Source: Chrysaora quinquecirrha (lineage: Eukaryota; Cnidaria; Scyphozoa; Semaeostomeae; Pelagiidae). From it: DNA of 64,000 nt. Made by a program: the position numbers and the translations under genes. The notes below the pieces were generated by a model. That model searched no databases. It saw only the letters and a program-made list of their open reading frames with translations, and was not told the DNA's origin. Shown piece after piece: positions 11,801 through 24,900 of this stretch. The stretch is taken from the NCBI GenBank assembly GCA_014526335.1, contig JACTAT010000002.1:5789832-5853831 (forward strand), given 5' to 3'. The first letter of the stretch is position 1. Each line of letters opens with the position of its first letter.

Positions 11801-14800
11801 TGCCTTGCCTTTTGCTCAAAATCCGGCTATTTTAGGTAATTTTTTTGGGCAAAAAAATTCTTTCAAATAACCTTATATATTGCTAAAAAGCCTTCTTATA
11901 GCCATAGAAGAGGATTTCTGGGTGTTTGGGGCAATTTGAAAAACCTTAGATTTTGGTCAATTTTTGGCCATTTTGCTTTAGTATAGCCTTGCCTTTTTGC
12001 CAAAAAATGGCCGATTTGGAGGGGTTTTTCTTACTCAGTTTTTCGCTACTAGAACCCTTATTATTGCCTTTGGAACCCATAAAAATGGTTTATTTGGCCC
12101 TTGGGAGGCTATTTCTGAAGATTAGAGGCATTTTCGGAACCTTTGTTTTCGGGCGATTTTTGGCCATTTTCCCTTAGTATAGCCTTGCCTTTTTGCCCAA
12201 AAATGGCCGATTTGGAGGGGTTTTTCTTGCCCAGTTTTTCGCTCCTAGAGCCTTTATTATTGCCTTTGGAACCCATAAAAATGGTTTATTTGGCCCTTAG
12301 GAGGTTATTTTGAAGATTAGAGGCATTTTGGAACTTTTGAATTCGGGCGATTTTTGGCCATTTTGCCTTAGTATAGCCTTGCCTTTTTGCTCAAAATCCG
12401 GCTATTTTAGGAAAAAGTTTTGGGCGAAAAAATTCTTTCAAATAGCCTTATATATGGCTAAAAAGCCTTCCTATATCCAAAGAAGTGGATTTCTAGGGGT
12501 TTGGGACCATTACAAAAACCTTGGATTTTGGCCAATTATTGGCCATTTTGCCGAAGTATAGCCTTGCCTTTTTGCCAAAAATGGCTATTTTGGTAAGAAA
12601 AATTTTTCTTCCTCAGTTTTCGCTCCTAGTTCTAGGGGTTTGGGACCATTACAAAAACCTTGGATTTTGGCCAATTATTGGCCATTTTGCCGAAGTATAG
12701 CCTTGCCTTTTAGCTCAAAATCCGGCTATTTTAGGTAATTTTTTTGGGCGAAAAAATTCTTTCAAATAGCCTTGTATATGGCTAAAAAGCCTTCTTATAT
12801 CCATAGAAGAGGATTTCTGGGTGTTTGGGGCAATTTGAAAAACCTTGGATTTTGGCCAATTTTTGGCCATTTTGCCTAAGTATAGCCTTGCCTTTTTGCT
12901 CAAAATCCTGCTATTTTAGGTAATTTTTTTGGGCGAAAAAATTTTTTCAAATAGCCTTATATATGGCTAAAAAGCCTTCTTATAGCCATAGAAGAGGATT
13001 TCTGGGTGTTTGGGGCAATTTGAAAAACCTTAGATTTTGGTCAATTTTTGGCCATTTTGCTTTAGTATAGCCTTGCCTTTTTGCCAAAAAATGGCCGATT
13101 TGGAGGGGTTTTTCTTACTCAGTTTTTCGCTACTAGAACCTTTATTATTGCCTTTGGAACCCATAAAAATGGTTTATTTGGCCCTTGGGAGGCTATTTCT
13201 GAAGATTAGAGGCATTTTCGGAACCTTTGTTTTCGGGCGATTTTTGGCCATTTTCCCTTAGTATAGCCTTGCCTTTTTGCCCAAAAATGGCCGATTTGTA
13301 GGGGTTTTTCTTGCCCAGTTTTTCGCTCCTAGAGCCTTTATTATTGCCTTTGGAACCCATAAAAATGGTTTATTTGGCCCTTAGGAGGTTATTTTTGAAG
13401 ATTAGAGGCATTTTGGAACCTTTGAATTTTGGCGAATTTTGGCCATTTTGCCTTAGTATAGCCTTGCCTTTTTGCTCAAAATCCGGCTATTTTAGGAAAA
13501 ATTTTTGGGCGAAAAATTCTTTCAAATAGCCTTATATATGGCTAAAAAGCCTTCCTATATCCATAGAAGTGGATTTCTAGGGGTTTGGGACCATTACAAA
13601 AACCTTGGATTTTGGCCAATTATTGGCCATTTTGCCGAAGTATAGCCTTGCCTTTTTGCTCAAAATCCGGCTATTTTAGGTAATTTTTTTGGGCGAAAAA
13701 ATTCTTTCAAATAGCCTTGTATATGGCTAAAAAGCCTTCTTATATCCATAGAAGAGGATTTCTGGGTGTTTGGGGCAATTTGAAAAACCTTGGATTTTGG
13801 CCAATTTTTGGCCATTTTGCCTTGCCTTTTTGCTCAAAATCCGGCTATTTTAGGTAATTTTTTTGGGCAAAAAAATTCTTTCAAATAGCCTTATATATTG
13901 CTAAAAAGCCTTCTTATAGCCATAGAAGAGGATTTCTGGGTGTTTGGGGCAATTTGAAAAACCTTAGATTTTGGTCAATTTTTGGCCATTTTGCTTTAGT
14001 ATAGCCTTGCCTTTTTGCCAAAAAATGGCCGATTTGGAGGGGTTTTTCTTACTCAGTTTTTCGCTACTAGAACCCTTATTATTGCCTTTGGAACCCATAA
14101 AAATGGTTTATTTGGCCCTTAGGAGGTTATTTTTGAAGATTAGAGGCATTTTGGAACCTTTGTTTTCGGGCGATTTTGGCCATTTTCCCTTAGTATAGCC
14201 TTGCCTTTTTGCCCAAAAATGGCCGATTTGGAGGGGTTTTTCTTGCCCAGTTTTTCGCTCCTAGAGCCTTTATTATTGCCTTTGGAACCCATAAAAATGG
14301 TTTATTTGGCCCTTAGGAGGTTATTTTTGAAGATTAGAGGCATTTTTGGAACCTTTGAATTCGGGCGATTTTTGGCCATTTTGCCTTTTTGCTCAAAATC
14401 CGGCTATTTTAGGAAAAATTTTTGGGCGAAAAAATTCTTTCAAATAGCCTTATATATGGCTAAAAAGCCTTCTTATATCCATAGAAGAGGATTTCTAGGG
14501 GTTTGGGACCATTACAAAAACCATGGTTTTGGCCAATTTTTGGCCATTTTGCCTTAGTATAGCCTTGCCTTTTTGCTCAAAATCCGGCTATTTTAGGTAA
14601 TTTTTTTAGGCGAAAAAATTCTTTCAAATAGCCTTATATATTGCTAAAAAGCCTTCTCATAGCCATAGAAGAGGATTTCTAGGGGTTTGGGGCAATTTGA
14701 AAAACCTTGGATTTTGGCCAATTTTTGGCCATTTTGCCTTAACATGGCGCTGACTTTTTGCTCAAAATCGGTCGATTTTAGGTAATTTTTGGGTAAAATT

Positions 14801-14813
14801 ATTCTTTCAAATA
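8831..14813. repeat. Satellite array with B-B-A-A-A higher-order repeat
   Basis: About 31 head-to-tail monomers, most beginning near TATAGCCTTGCC. Type A (~185 bp) continues with CTCAAAATCCGGCTATTTT. Type B (~195 bp) continues with AAAAATGGCCGATTTG. The two types share about 50 bp around the junction and differ elsewhere. From 10097 the order B1-B2-A1-A2-A3 repeats as units starting at 10097, 11042, 11982, 13066 and 14000 (945, 940, 1084, 934 bp and a partial). 8831-10096 holds A monomers without B. The 1084-bp unit carries an extra chimeric monomer at 12557. The last monomer (14742 onward) is degenerate. Short open frames in the array repeat identically with the units and are not genes. Confidence 0.97.
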
Positions 14814-15856
14814 GCCTGATGAGGTTAAGGTTAAAATAAGAAAAAATAACCACAATTGATCCCAAGTTTATGGTTTTGAAAATGTATCTTGAGTTCTTTA
14901 TGCTTTTATGCAAGGTTGGAGAAAAGAAAAAGATATCGTTAAATCCGAATTTTGTCTAATCTACATTTTATTCACACCATATTACATATTTTAATAGTAA
15001 TAGTAAAACAACAACTCATGAAAATGTTGATCGCAACCTCGTCCCCAGGGTGAATAGGCCTCTACGCGAAACTCCGCTGTCCATATTCGACCCTGGTATT
15101 GGCCTTGTCTATTCGCAATTTGATTGGCTGTTCAAACAATAGAAATTATAAGTGACGTCACAGTTTCTTCAAAATTTCACACTAAAATAGGCCGAAAACT
15201 ATGTAAAAAACATCTATAAAAACCAAGAAATGATGCTACATGAGATATTGTATCTTTCCTTACAGTTATCAATAAAATTCTTTGCACTTCCTTTCTAAGA
15301 ACATCTGTTTTCGGAATCTACATCTTGTTTTGATGCCTAGGCCAAACTTGCCAGTATTTTGGCAGATTTCGTGGCCGGTACCAGGGCCCAAATCGATTTG
15401 ACGGTTGAGATTCTTGTTATGCATCAGCATAGTCGCAGGTCAAAGATTTAGGATTAATTGATATTTTATTGAAGGCAAACGCTCGGGGTGGGGTGGAGAT
15501 TCTCCCTTATGTAGGCTGACAGGTATGTGTCCGTTGTATGGGTGGTTTTTTTCTTCAAAAATTCCCAACAACAAGGTCTAATTTATGCTGAAAAGTGGGT
15601 ATAGAATCAAATTCCCTTAACATTTGGTACAAAATGCATACTAAAAACACAGGGGCACATCCCTGTATATTTAAGAGTTAACTATCGCCTCGGGGGCAAC
15701 CCTGGAAACACATTTTTCCATCAGGAAAGATCATCAGGGATTGCCGGAGAAGTTCAGAACTTCAGAATATCTGTAGTAGCAATATAACGTTCTAGCAATT
15801 TCCTAATGTAACGAAGGAATATGTCATGCCGAATGAAAATGATGTAAAAGAAATAC
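14814..15856. other. Unassigned sequence with repeat fragments
   Basis: This stretch lies between the satellite and the GATA C-finger exon. At 15040-15170 an inverted pair, CCAGGGTGAATA and TATTCGACCCTGG, sits beside TGACGTCA (a CRE-type palindrome). At about 15483-15705 a decayed pair of ends (ACAGGTATGTGTCCG and, in reverse, ACAGGGATGTGCCCC) suggests a relic of the same element class as 7770-8138. No exon for the GATA tail was found. Confidence 0.4.
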
Positions 15857-15982
15857 CTTATGTAATTTGAAGTATAATCCACAAGCATTACAAACAGGTT
15901 CTCCGTTTGCATTGCGCCTCCACAGCGTCGTTTGAGCTGTTTTGCAGTTGGAACATGAAATTCCAGTTCGTCGTGACTGCGA
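15857..15982 (-). CDS. GATA: GATA C-terminal zinc-finger exon
   Basis: A 126-nt, phase 0-0 exon between acceptor TTTCCCTTTTAG and donor AAG|GTATTT. It begins [20 protein letters not shown], continues with [18 protein letters not shown] and ends at KLHK. All four zinc cysteines are present. In family members this finger makes the main GATA contact together with the basic tail encoded in the next exon. Confidence 0.96.
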
Positions 15983-18900
15983 CTAAAAGGGAAATTTCAG
16001 ACAGTAACCTTAATAGCAGAATGATAACGAAGCTAAAACACGTTTTTCTTCATTATCAAAGAAGGCTAATGAAACTTTATTCAAAAGACCAGAATGAAAA
16101 GTAGCGAATACCCTCAGTAGCGAAAGTGTCGAAAAGTGGCGAAAATGTCGGAAGTTAGTTTTGCGCTACATTCTGCCGGTGTCAGAAAAATTCCCGAGGA
16201 GTGCCCTTGGACTTTTTGTTTGCAATTGCCGAGTCTCTTACTAGTCTCATTTTCTTTTGCCCAAGGACCTCAAAAAACATCTCGGCCACTGCTGTGCCTT
16301 ATATTGATTATAAATAAGTTCTCTCACGTTACGCGCATAAGCTATAGTCAAGACGGTACAATGCAGCTTGAAATGGCCAAAACTTAGATTTCAGGTTTGA
16401 GGTTAGGGTTACGGTTTGGCATTGCTTAGGCCCTGCCCCTGGCCAACCGATCAAAACACTGTTAGTCAAACATATGAACTTTGCTTACAAAGCGATGTTT
16501 GAACGTTTGACCACGTCACATAACTTGCTTGACGGGCAAGATGACTTTGATTGACGCAAGCAAAAATGTTGGACTAACAATGTTTTGCAATTAAACATTT
16601 TGAAACGGTGAAACATTTTGTTTCATAAGTAATTTTCAAATGTTTGACAAACAACGTTTGATCGTTTTGCAAGGGCCTTAGGATACAGGTCCGAGAATTG
16701 CTCACTGTTCAGTGGTGGTGAAAAAAATTTAAAATAGTTATCTAAGGTGGATGGGCTTTTTATTGACGATTTATTGATGGAAAATTCTATTATTTTGCTT
16801 GTAGAAAAGTAAAAGTAAACTTAGTTAAAAAAGACATTTCAAAGGCATTTGTTTAAAATAGGATTATTTATATAATTAATTAACTTATATATGTAACAAT
16901 GTACTGTAACGCCACAGGCAAAGCAAAACTTAAATAATTAAATAAAACAGCCGCAAAAAGTTGCTTATAATTTCCCATGTTGGTTTGGATAAGTTAAGAA
17001 TTGTCTATACTGACCAAGACCTAAAAATCTATGTTAAGCTTCCTTTAACATTCTTTCTCCGGAGTATCTTTAATTAACAGAGCAGCTCGACAGGGCAAGT
17101 GGAACGCGTGCGAGAGACTATCGAAATGAAAGCAAAACTTGGATTGCCCAAGACGGAAAAGTTTACAGTTGGTAGGCACATGCATTTGCAATCTTGGGTT
17201 ACTGTGCTTAGCAGAAGGGTCCCTGAATAGCAGGCAGCACGCAGCATCACAAATCTAAGCAAAGCAGCTTAGCATCGGTCTTCCCTCTCGATGTGACCGC
17301 ATCTAGCTATTCCTTTTACCTTTTGGCTGGTCTTACAGAGATGGCGCAATTTGGCCATTGGCCTAAGCTTATCAATCATTTTTCAAAACGAGGCTAAGCG
17401 TTTCCGCGAATCAAAAAATCCCTACGAAAGGAGAGTACGCAAGTAGTGTACCCAGGTAAACTAGGTTGATATTAAAGAGAGGCTAAATGGAAATGTCTAC
17501 TACTTACCAGCCTTCTTTTCGGTTTGATCAATGGTCTGCTTGCTCCGTTCATTTTATGGTATAACCCACAAGCGTTACAGAGATAATGCCCATGCGCATC
17601 ACGCCTCCACAGTGGGGTCGAAGTTGCTCCGCAATTCATGCATTCTCGATTTTCGCCTGAAATTGAACGGCAAATGTTGAATGTTATGAAAGAAAGAAAA
17701 ATTATGAGTAAAATTAATTAAATGCTACGCCCTTACGGCCTGCAAATACTGTAATTCAATGTCGATTTAAATGGATTGCCTATAGAAAGGACTCCATGTT
17801 CCTTTACTCCTAGAAACTCAATACAATGCTTCTTGCCGTTCTTGCTCCATACCACCACCTCCTTTGTCTCCTTCTCATCACTGGTTCTCAAACGCCTCGA
17901 TTGAGGCCCAAACTTTGGAGCTTCGATCAGAGCCTCAGTTTCAAGGAGCCTCAATCAGAGCCTCAACTCCAAGAAGCCTCGATTCGAGCCTCAGTTTCCA
18001 GAAGCGTGTTCATACACATACAATTATCATACACTTTGTGAGATACGTTTCGCATCAAAATAGCAGAGCATGAGAGTACACCGAAGGTGCTGTGCTGTGG
18101 CGTCATAGTCTAGCTTTTGGTGCAGCGTGACAGCAAGGTACAGGAGCAGTGAGTTCACTAACATTGAAGATCCTACGGACTGGCACAAAATACACCATTT
18201 CATCTTCACCATCTAAACGGAACTTAAACCCTTTAGAATTTCAGAATTTCCTGATCGGAAAGCCTCTCTTTTAAAACGCCTCGGCCGAAGCCTCAGTTTC
18301 AAAACGACTCAACTGGAGCCTCACTTTCAAGGAACCTCAGTTTCAAAAGCGAAATCATGCAACTATGCAACTATAGTAATCAACAGCGTGCTGGTGCAGC
18401 GTGACAGCAAGGTACAAGAGCATTTAGTTCATCGACGTCGGAGAGCCTGGCGACGGGTGCAAAATACACCATTTCACCTTCACCATCGAAACGGAATGTA
18501 CACCCTTTGTTTATGTCAGGGTTTCATAATTTCCTGGTTGGGATACCTGTGGTGACACTGTAAAATTGAAAAATGGGAAAATAACATTCTTGACCACCTG
18601 CAGTCGTTCTCGTGACGAAAAGAAGCGACCACAGTGTCTAAGGCTAATGAATGCTATAATTATAGGAAATAAAGAAAGTCTGTTCGTAAAGTAAAGTATG
18701 TCTCTTGTGGTAAATGAAATAAGAATGAAATCATGACTCCGTGCAGGATATAATTAAATTTACAATATTATTGCAATACCGTATTAATAGTGGATGAAGA
18801 ATGTGAGGGATGTTAGAGAAAAACATGGCATAAAAAGCAAAGTTATCTTTCATGGTTTCAAATTTGTGTGTTGTGGATTAAGGGTTACAAGTTAGCTTCG

Positions 18901-21900
18901 ACATTTCAATAGCTGTTTTCTATCTTATTGGAGATGTTATAAATCATTTTTAAAATGGATTATAACGAAAAGAATTGGCAAATTATTTTGTCGTTAACGC
19001 CGTATGATTAAAAGGCGACACAATTCTAAACCATAATCGGATAAAGTCGTGGCTAATACAATCGTAGATTTAAGTTGTTACAACGACAAACTAGTCTGAT
19101 AAAAAGACAAGTTACAGCAATGTCTTTACGAAAAGCGCACTGTTCGGAAATGGGCGGGTTTCAGCCTCGCTATCATACTGAGGCTGGTTTCCACAAGTGC
19201 ATGCAGAAATGTAGACAAAAGGATGTTCGTTTCCCCATTAAGACTCATTGACTGATTCTATTGGTCTTTTCCTGATTAATCTTGCGAGCTGATTGGTGCT
19301 CAAAACACAATACGATGCAGCCTAAATTTTCTGATTGGTGCATTTTGATTCGCATCTGGGCATGAATTCCGCCTTAGTCAATAACTTTGGTCTGTATCTG
19401 ACCATTTTTACTCTGTGGAGTGTAAGATGAAAAAGGTTTTCCAATAATCTGAAGTTCTTCTGTAAAGCCAAGCATATGTTGACATTGCGCACAGTCAGAA
19501 GAAGTTGCCGATTGCTTATCTCTGTTATTCCCGTCAGTCGCATTTTTTGAAACTAATTTAGCGCAACTGACCGGTCGAAATAAGCGCCCTCACAACAAGC
19601 TGGCAACCAGTTCCGTTCTGATGGTAACTAGTCGGCATAAAGTTCCAGAGAGTAATTATCTACTTCTGCAATTAGTCGGCAACTGATCCCCATCAGTCGT
19701 AGTCGACCTGAGCGCTCTTGCGTCCGCGTTCAACTGAATCGTATATGTTCTGACCAGTTGTTGACTTGTCGACAAAACGTAATAGTTACAACTCGTTGGA
19801 ATTGGCTCTATGGCTATCATATCGTAGATCGACTTAAGCCTGCCTCAGGACTCAACGACTAAAAAACATATGTTTTTATAAAACTAAGGATAAAATTTTC
19901 CATTCTTAAAACAGCAATCTTTGATAAGTTAGCCAACCACACCCTTAAACTAATCTTGGAAGAAAGAAGCTACAAAATTACATATCATATACAGATTCTG
20001 TCAACTTCTCAATAAGAACAACCTAACACACAAAGCCCAATTTTAAGAGTACCCACAATTTTTTACAAAGGCGGTAACTTGTATCTGGAAGGAATGAGTC
20101 AAACTTAGCACAAATTCGTCTGAGACAAGTTAAGTAATGGCGATTATGTCAGAGGTGGAATATTTTCAAGAAGGTCTAATCCTAGATTTTGTTTTTAATT
20201 GATATTCCTTTCAGATGTTCCCGTTTTAGCTGTCTTTAAGTTTTAAGACTTCCATCACGAGAGCACCACTCGCATTTAACCACCTATGATACAAACGACT
20301 GGAGAAGAAGAGCCAGCTTGCCAAGTTGAAACCCTCGAGAGCAATTGCTTGCATAGGGAGGCCTCAAGAAAGGGAACAGCATTAGGACTGAAAATAGCAA
20401 ATCAAAAACACCCAACACACAAAGAGAGAGAGAGGGGCTGACATTGTCCAAATTCTGAATAGATATATCAAGCTGGATAGCAATTTTTATTCGCAATACA
20501 CTGCAATGCCCAAAAATTGCAATGTTAAGTGATAAGCAGCCAGACCCAAGGTAAAGAGCCAAAAACGGAAGTTTCGGGTGCGCAGTGCATCCGCGGCCCC
20601 TGCACTCTTATTACCCACAATAACTCCTAGTCCATAGCATCTATCCATGTTTCTACCCCTTATCTCTGACAAGCTCTTTAAAATCGTCCCCCTTTCTCTG
20701 ACTCTCAGAGAAAATATAACCCCCTTTTTCTGTGCATTCACTGACATCCCTGAAACAGTCATTTTATAATGTAATCCAAATTTTAACACTGAATGGTGTT
20801 CAGCAGGAATCAGTGACTATTTTGCCCAAAAGACCCCTTTTACGATTTCTATGTCATAGATGACATTTAAATTCCTACCCCTTTCCAAGAAAAATAGCGG
20901 ACAAGCATGATGTCAGAAAAATAACCAAAGTGCAGGCGCCGGTAGGGCATTTCAGCGAAGTAATTGCATCTTCTTCTGGGTAAAGTGAAGAAGCGTGATT
21001 AAAATGCGTGCCGAGAAGGACCCAGCATTTTAATAATTGGTACGTAATTGCGCAATTATTCTCTGTCATAGACAGAATGTTTTTTGGCGATACATGAAAT
21101 CAGAAAAGACAGTCCAGTTAAAATAAACCTTTTTTACAGTTAAACGTTGTCTTTGGCCCCTCCCCCATTCAGAGGCGGGCTGGCAGCGCATCTCAATATT
21201 CGTATCATAGCTAATTTTAACTTAAGTGTTGCTAGCTCCTCTGTAAAACAATCCATCGTGCAGCGCCCTTCATTGAAGAGCTAGTCTTAATGTAGAATAA
21301 TTCTTGGCTTATTTCGTATTTCGATGGCACAATCATCTTCCTTTCTAGCTGTCAATGATATCATTGTCTGCCAAGTCCCCAAGTCTGGACATGTCGCAAG
21401 CGCAGAATACCCTTCCCATTAGGTATCTTTTCTCTGTATTCTGTTGGTCGGGCAAGCAATATTTTGGCACGGGACAGACTCGACACTTGGCACTAGACGT
21501 GTCGTACCGGATATCTCTCTGTTGGTCGGGCAAGCAATATTTTGGGACGGAGCAGACTCGACACTTGGCACTAGACGTGTCGTACCGGATATCTCTCTGT
21601 TGGTCGGGCAAGCAATATTTTGGCACGGGACATTCACCACACTTGGCACAAGACGTGTCGTGCCCGACATCTCTCTGTCGGTCGGGCAAGCAATATTTTG
21701 ACACGGGACAGACTCAACACTTGGCACTAGACGTGTCGTATCGGATATCTCTCTGTTGGTCGGGCAAGCAATATTTTGGCACGGGACAGACTCGACACTT
21801 GGCATCAGACGTGTCGTCCCTGATTTCTCTAGGTTCTGTTGGCCCCTGCAAATTCTATCAATCGGCCTTGCAAACGAGATGAGAAACTTGACCCTTACTG

Positions 21901-24900
21901 CTTCGTTCAAACGTAACAATCTCTTGCAGGGCAATGGCATCTGGATCATCCCCGTGCAAGTGTCGAGCGACTAACGTGCAGTACGCGTTACAGCAAATAG
22001 GTCGTGCAATATTCTAAGCTGCCTGGGGTTATTTCTCCGGCACGGTGCGAGCCCGTCTGTCGCGCGACTTCTAAATAGGGTGAACAAGGCCTTAGCTAGA
22101 AGAATCTCATGCCAATGCACAAAAAAGCTTTTCACTCTCTTCGCTGTACCTAATTGATTGCAGTATTGATCTTATTTATTGACAAGTTTTGAAAACGAAA
22201 GAAGATTAGTTTTCTATGGAATTATCACGATGATTTTTGTGTTATTATGTTTGTTCCACTAAATGTTTTTTCGATTAGAAATTTCATGCTTCTCTATGCA
22301 GTATAGATGATTAAAAAGTCTGTCTCGAAAAAGACGTGAATCTAAAAGATTAAAACTACATATCTTCTATGCAATGAAATCACAGATCTACAAATTCAGT
22401 CTGATTTAGATAATCATAAAAAATCATAGCGAAAATCAGTCATATCAAAGCAAAACTATTGTTACACTATCAACCTTATCACGGCCTATCAGCACAAAGG
22501 ACTTCAACATTTCTACTTTCACAGACATTTCACTGTCAAATCTTCAAGATAAAATACAGGATTAAAGAAATTTATCAAAATGTTCTGTATCTTATCGTCA
22601 AGATGCACGATTACTCAGATGCAATCAGAAAGAAAGAATCGGTAAAAGAATAGATCAAGTTGGCTTTAGATGTCGATTGAAAACAAGAGAAAAGCCGATG
22701 ATGTCGAAATCGATTGATGGTAGAAATGAATAGAACATGAAACAACTAATGAGCAGGTTCAGGTGCCTTCCATGTATTTAAAGCACCGAAATTCATCAGC
22801 ATACACAGAGAGAATGTACCTTTGGGGCGCTGGTCTGATCTCTGTTTCTTTTCCTCCAGAAAATAGCAAGCCAGCTCTCGAAAACCTCCTGGAAACAATT
22901 CGAAAAACTCCTACAGTTCCCTATGATTTGGGCCCATCCAGCTGCTTAGTTCTATTACCCGTTCTTTTTTTATAAGAACAACCTAAGAAACGTCAGACTA
23001 AGATTTGTGGCAAATTTTTCACCGATTTTTCAATCTCAGAAACTACTTGAGTGAGCTAGCTATAAACCAGAACAACTCTACCTGCGTGAAGCCAAGAACC
23101 CACTAAAACATGTTTTAAAGAAGAGTAGGGGGTGTAAAGGTGGTGAAAATAAGAAACAGGCAATGTGAAAACGAAGCAAAGTGTTTTTATAAAGAACATG
23201 TATTCTTTCGAGCTACGCTCACCCACTTCCAGATCCAGACATTTCAAGGTATGTTTCCCTTCCCTTCTCACTCAAAACACCTACCAGAACTTCCTACATG
23301 ATGTTTAACAAAGTTAAAGCAAACTAGTCATTAAATTGATCTTTAAAAGCCGTTGTAGAATGATGCTTTGGTTCCGAAAATAGGTAGACTTGCTCCAAGT
23401 CTATTTCTTAATATCCTTCTCCAAAGGTCCACCATTCCGTGTTAACAAAGGAGAGTGCCAGAGAAATATTTCTCTGGCACTCTCCTTTGTTTCCACGGAA
23501 TGGTGGACCTTTGGAGAAGGATATTAAGAAATAGACTTGGAGCAAGTCTAGAAAATAGGCTTCTTTGGTTAAGACAATTTATACCATAATGCAGATCGAA
23601 ATGCACCAATCGGGAAACTGAAGCCGAACTAATATTGTTTTGAAAACCAATCAGATCACATTTGGCAAAAACCACTGGTAAATGCAACGAAAACCATGAT
23701 GCTTCGTAAGGTAGGTAGTTTTGTTACGTGAGAACAACCCCGTGGCTCAATGCCAAGTTCACATGAAAGGCTAATTGCACATGGAGGAATCATAACCCAG
23801 CATAGATAAAATATAATTATATTTGTACTTTGAAAACAAAAGATAAATCAAAAGTTTTGAGACCAAAATCAAAGAGAAGACAAGATGAAACAATTTCCTA
23901 TATACTTCTGAGGTTTACAAAAATCTAGCCGAATCCCCGCTGTTTTGAGCTGTCTTACTATGTCATTTGAAGAGATGACTAAGAACATATGTTGTTAAAA
24001 GCACGCTAAGAAAAACCACTAAGTCTTAAGGAATTATTGTTTTAATAAGTATTTTCTGTTCCAATTTAAATTCGTATAAATAGGTTAAAATGAAACTAAA
24101 ACTTAAGCCAGATGGTACGTAAGACCTTTGGTTATTTGAATTATATTTATAAAAACGAATGCAACCATCTGTTACGATTTTGTACTCTTATAATTATAAC
24201 ATATAATTGTGTTAGTTAATTATGTCTGCGAATTTTGTCACTTGAATTTCTGTATCATCATGTAACGATCATTCTGATATACTATGATCGCGATCATATG
24301 CATAATCAGAATCATAGTGGTCGATCGTCGCTATCATAAGCGCAACATTATCATAATTACAATCATAAAATCATAAACATAGTCGTTATTTTAATCATAC
24401 GCATAATCAAAATCAAGATTGTCATCGTACTCTTTATCAAATCATAATCATGTTCATAATCATAATCAAAACAGAATTAGAATCAAAGCATAATCATAAT
24501 CGCTATTTTAATCACGATCGTGATCATATCTTGATCAGAATCACGATGATCACCGTAATCATAATCAAAACATAATCAAAATCATAATAACAAAAAATCG
24601 TAATCAGAATCATAGTCAAAACCATAATTATAACCATAATCGTCATCATAATTGAAATCATAATCGTAACATAACCATGGTCACAACCATGATTATAATC
24701 ATAATCATCATCATAATCATAATCATTAAATCGTATTCATAATCAACAACAATCATTATCATGCATCTTTTAAATAAATAAATATTTCGACTTCGACTAT
24801 CAAGTGGTTGTATTTAGTTCTAACGCAAGCAGTGGCGTAGCGGACGGTGGTTACCTTTAGTGCATACAACTAAGGGCCCCCACTGATAGGAGGATCCAAG

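Noticed and set aside
10068..14198. Five nearly identical ~74-residue frames starting MVNFWPFCFSIALPF
   Set aside because: They recur once per higher-order satellite unit and sit across monomer junctions. They are repeat artefacts, not a gene family.
15318..15380. Minus-strand GLGIKTRCRFRK as the missing GATA basic tail
   Set aside because: Only the GI-TR spacing matches. The upstream NRPLTMKK part and a suitable acceptor are absent.
21443..21836. CRISPR-like array
   Set aside because: Units are contiguous without spacers, and the genome is eukaryotic.
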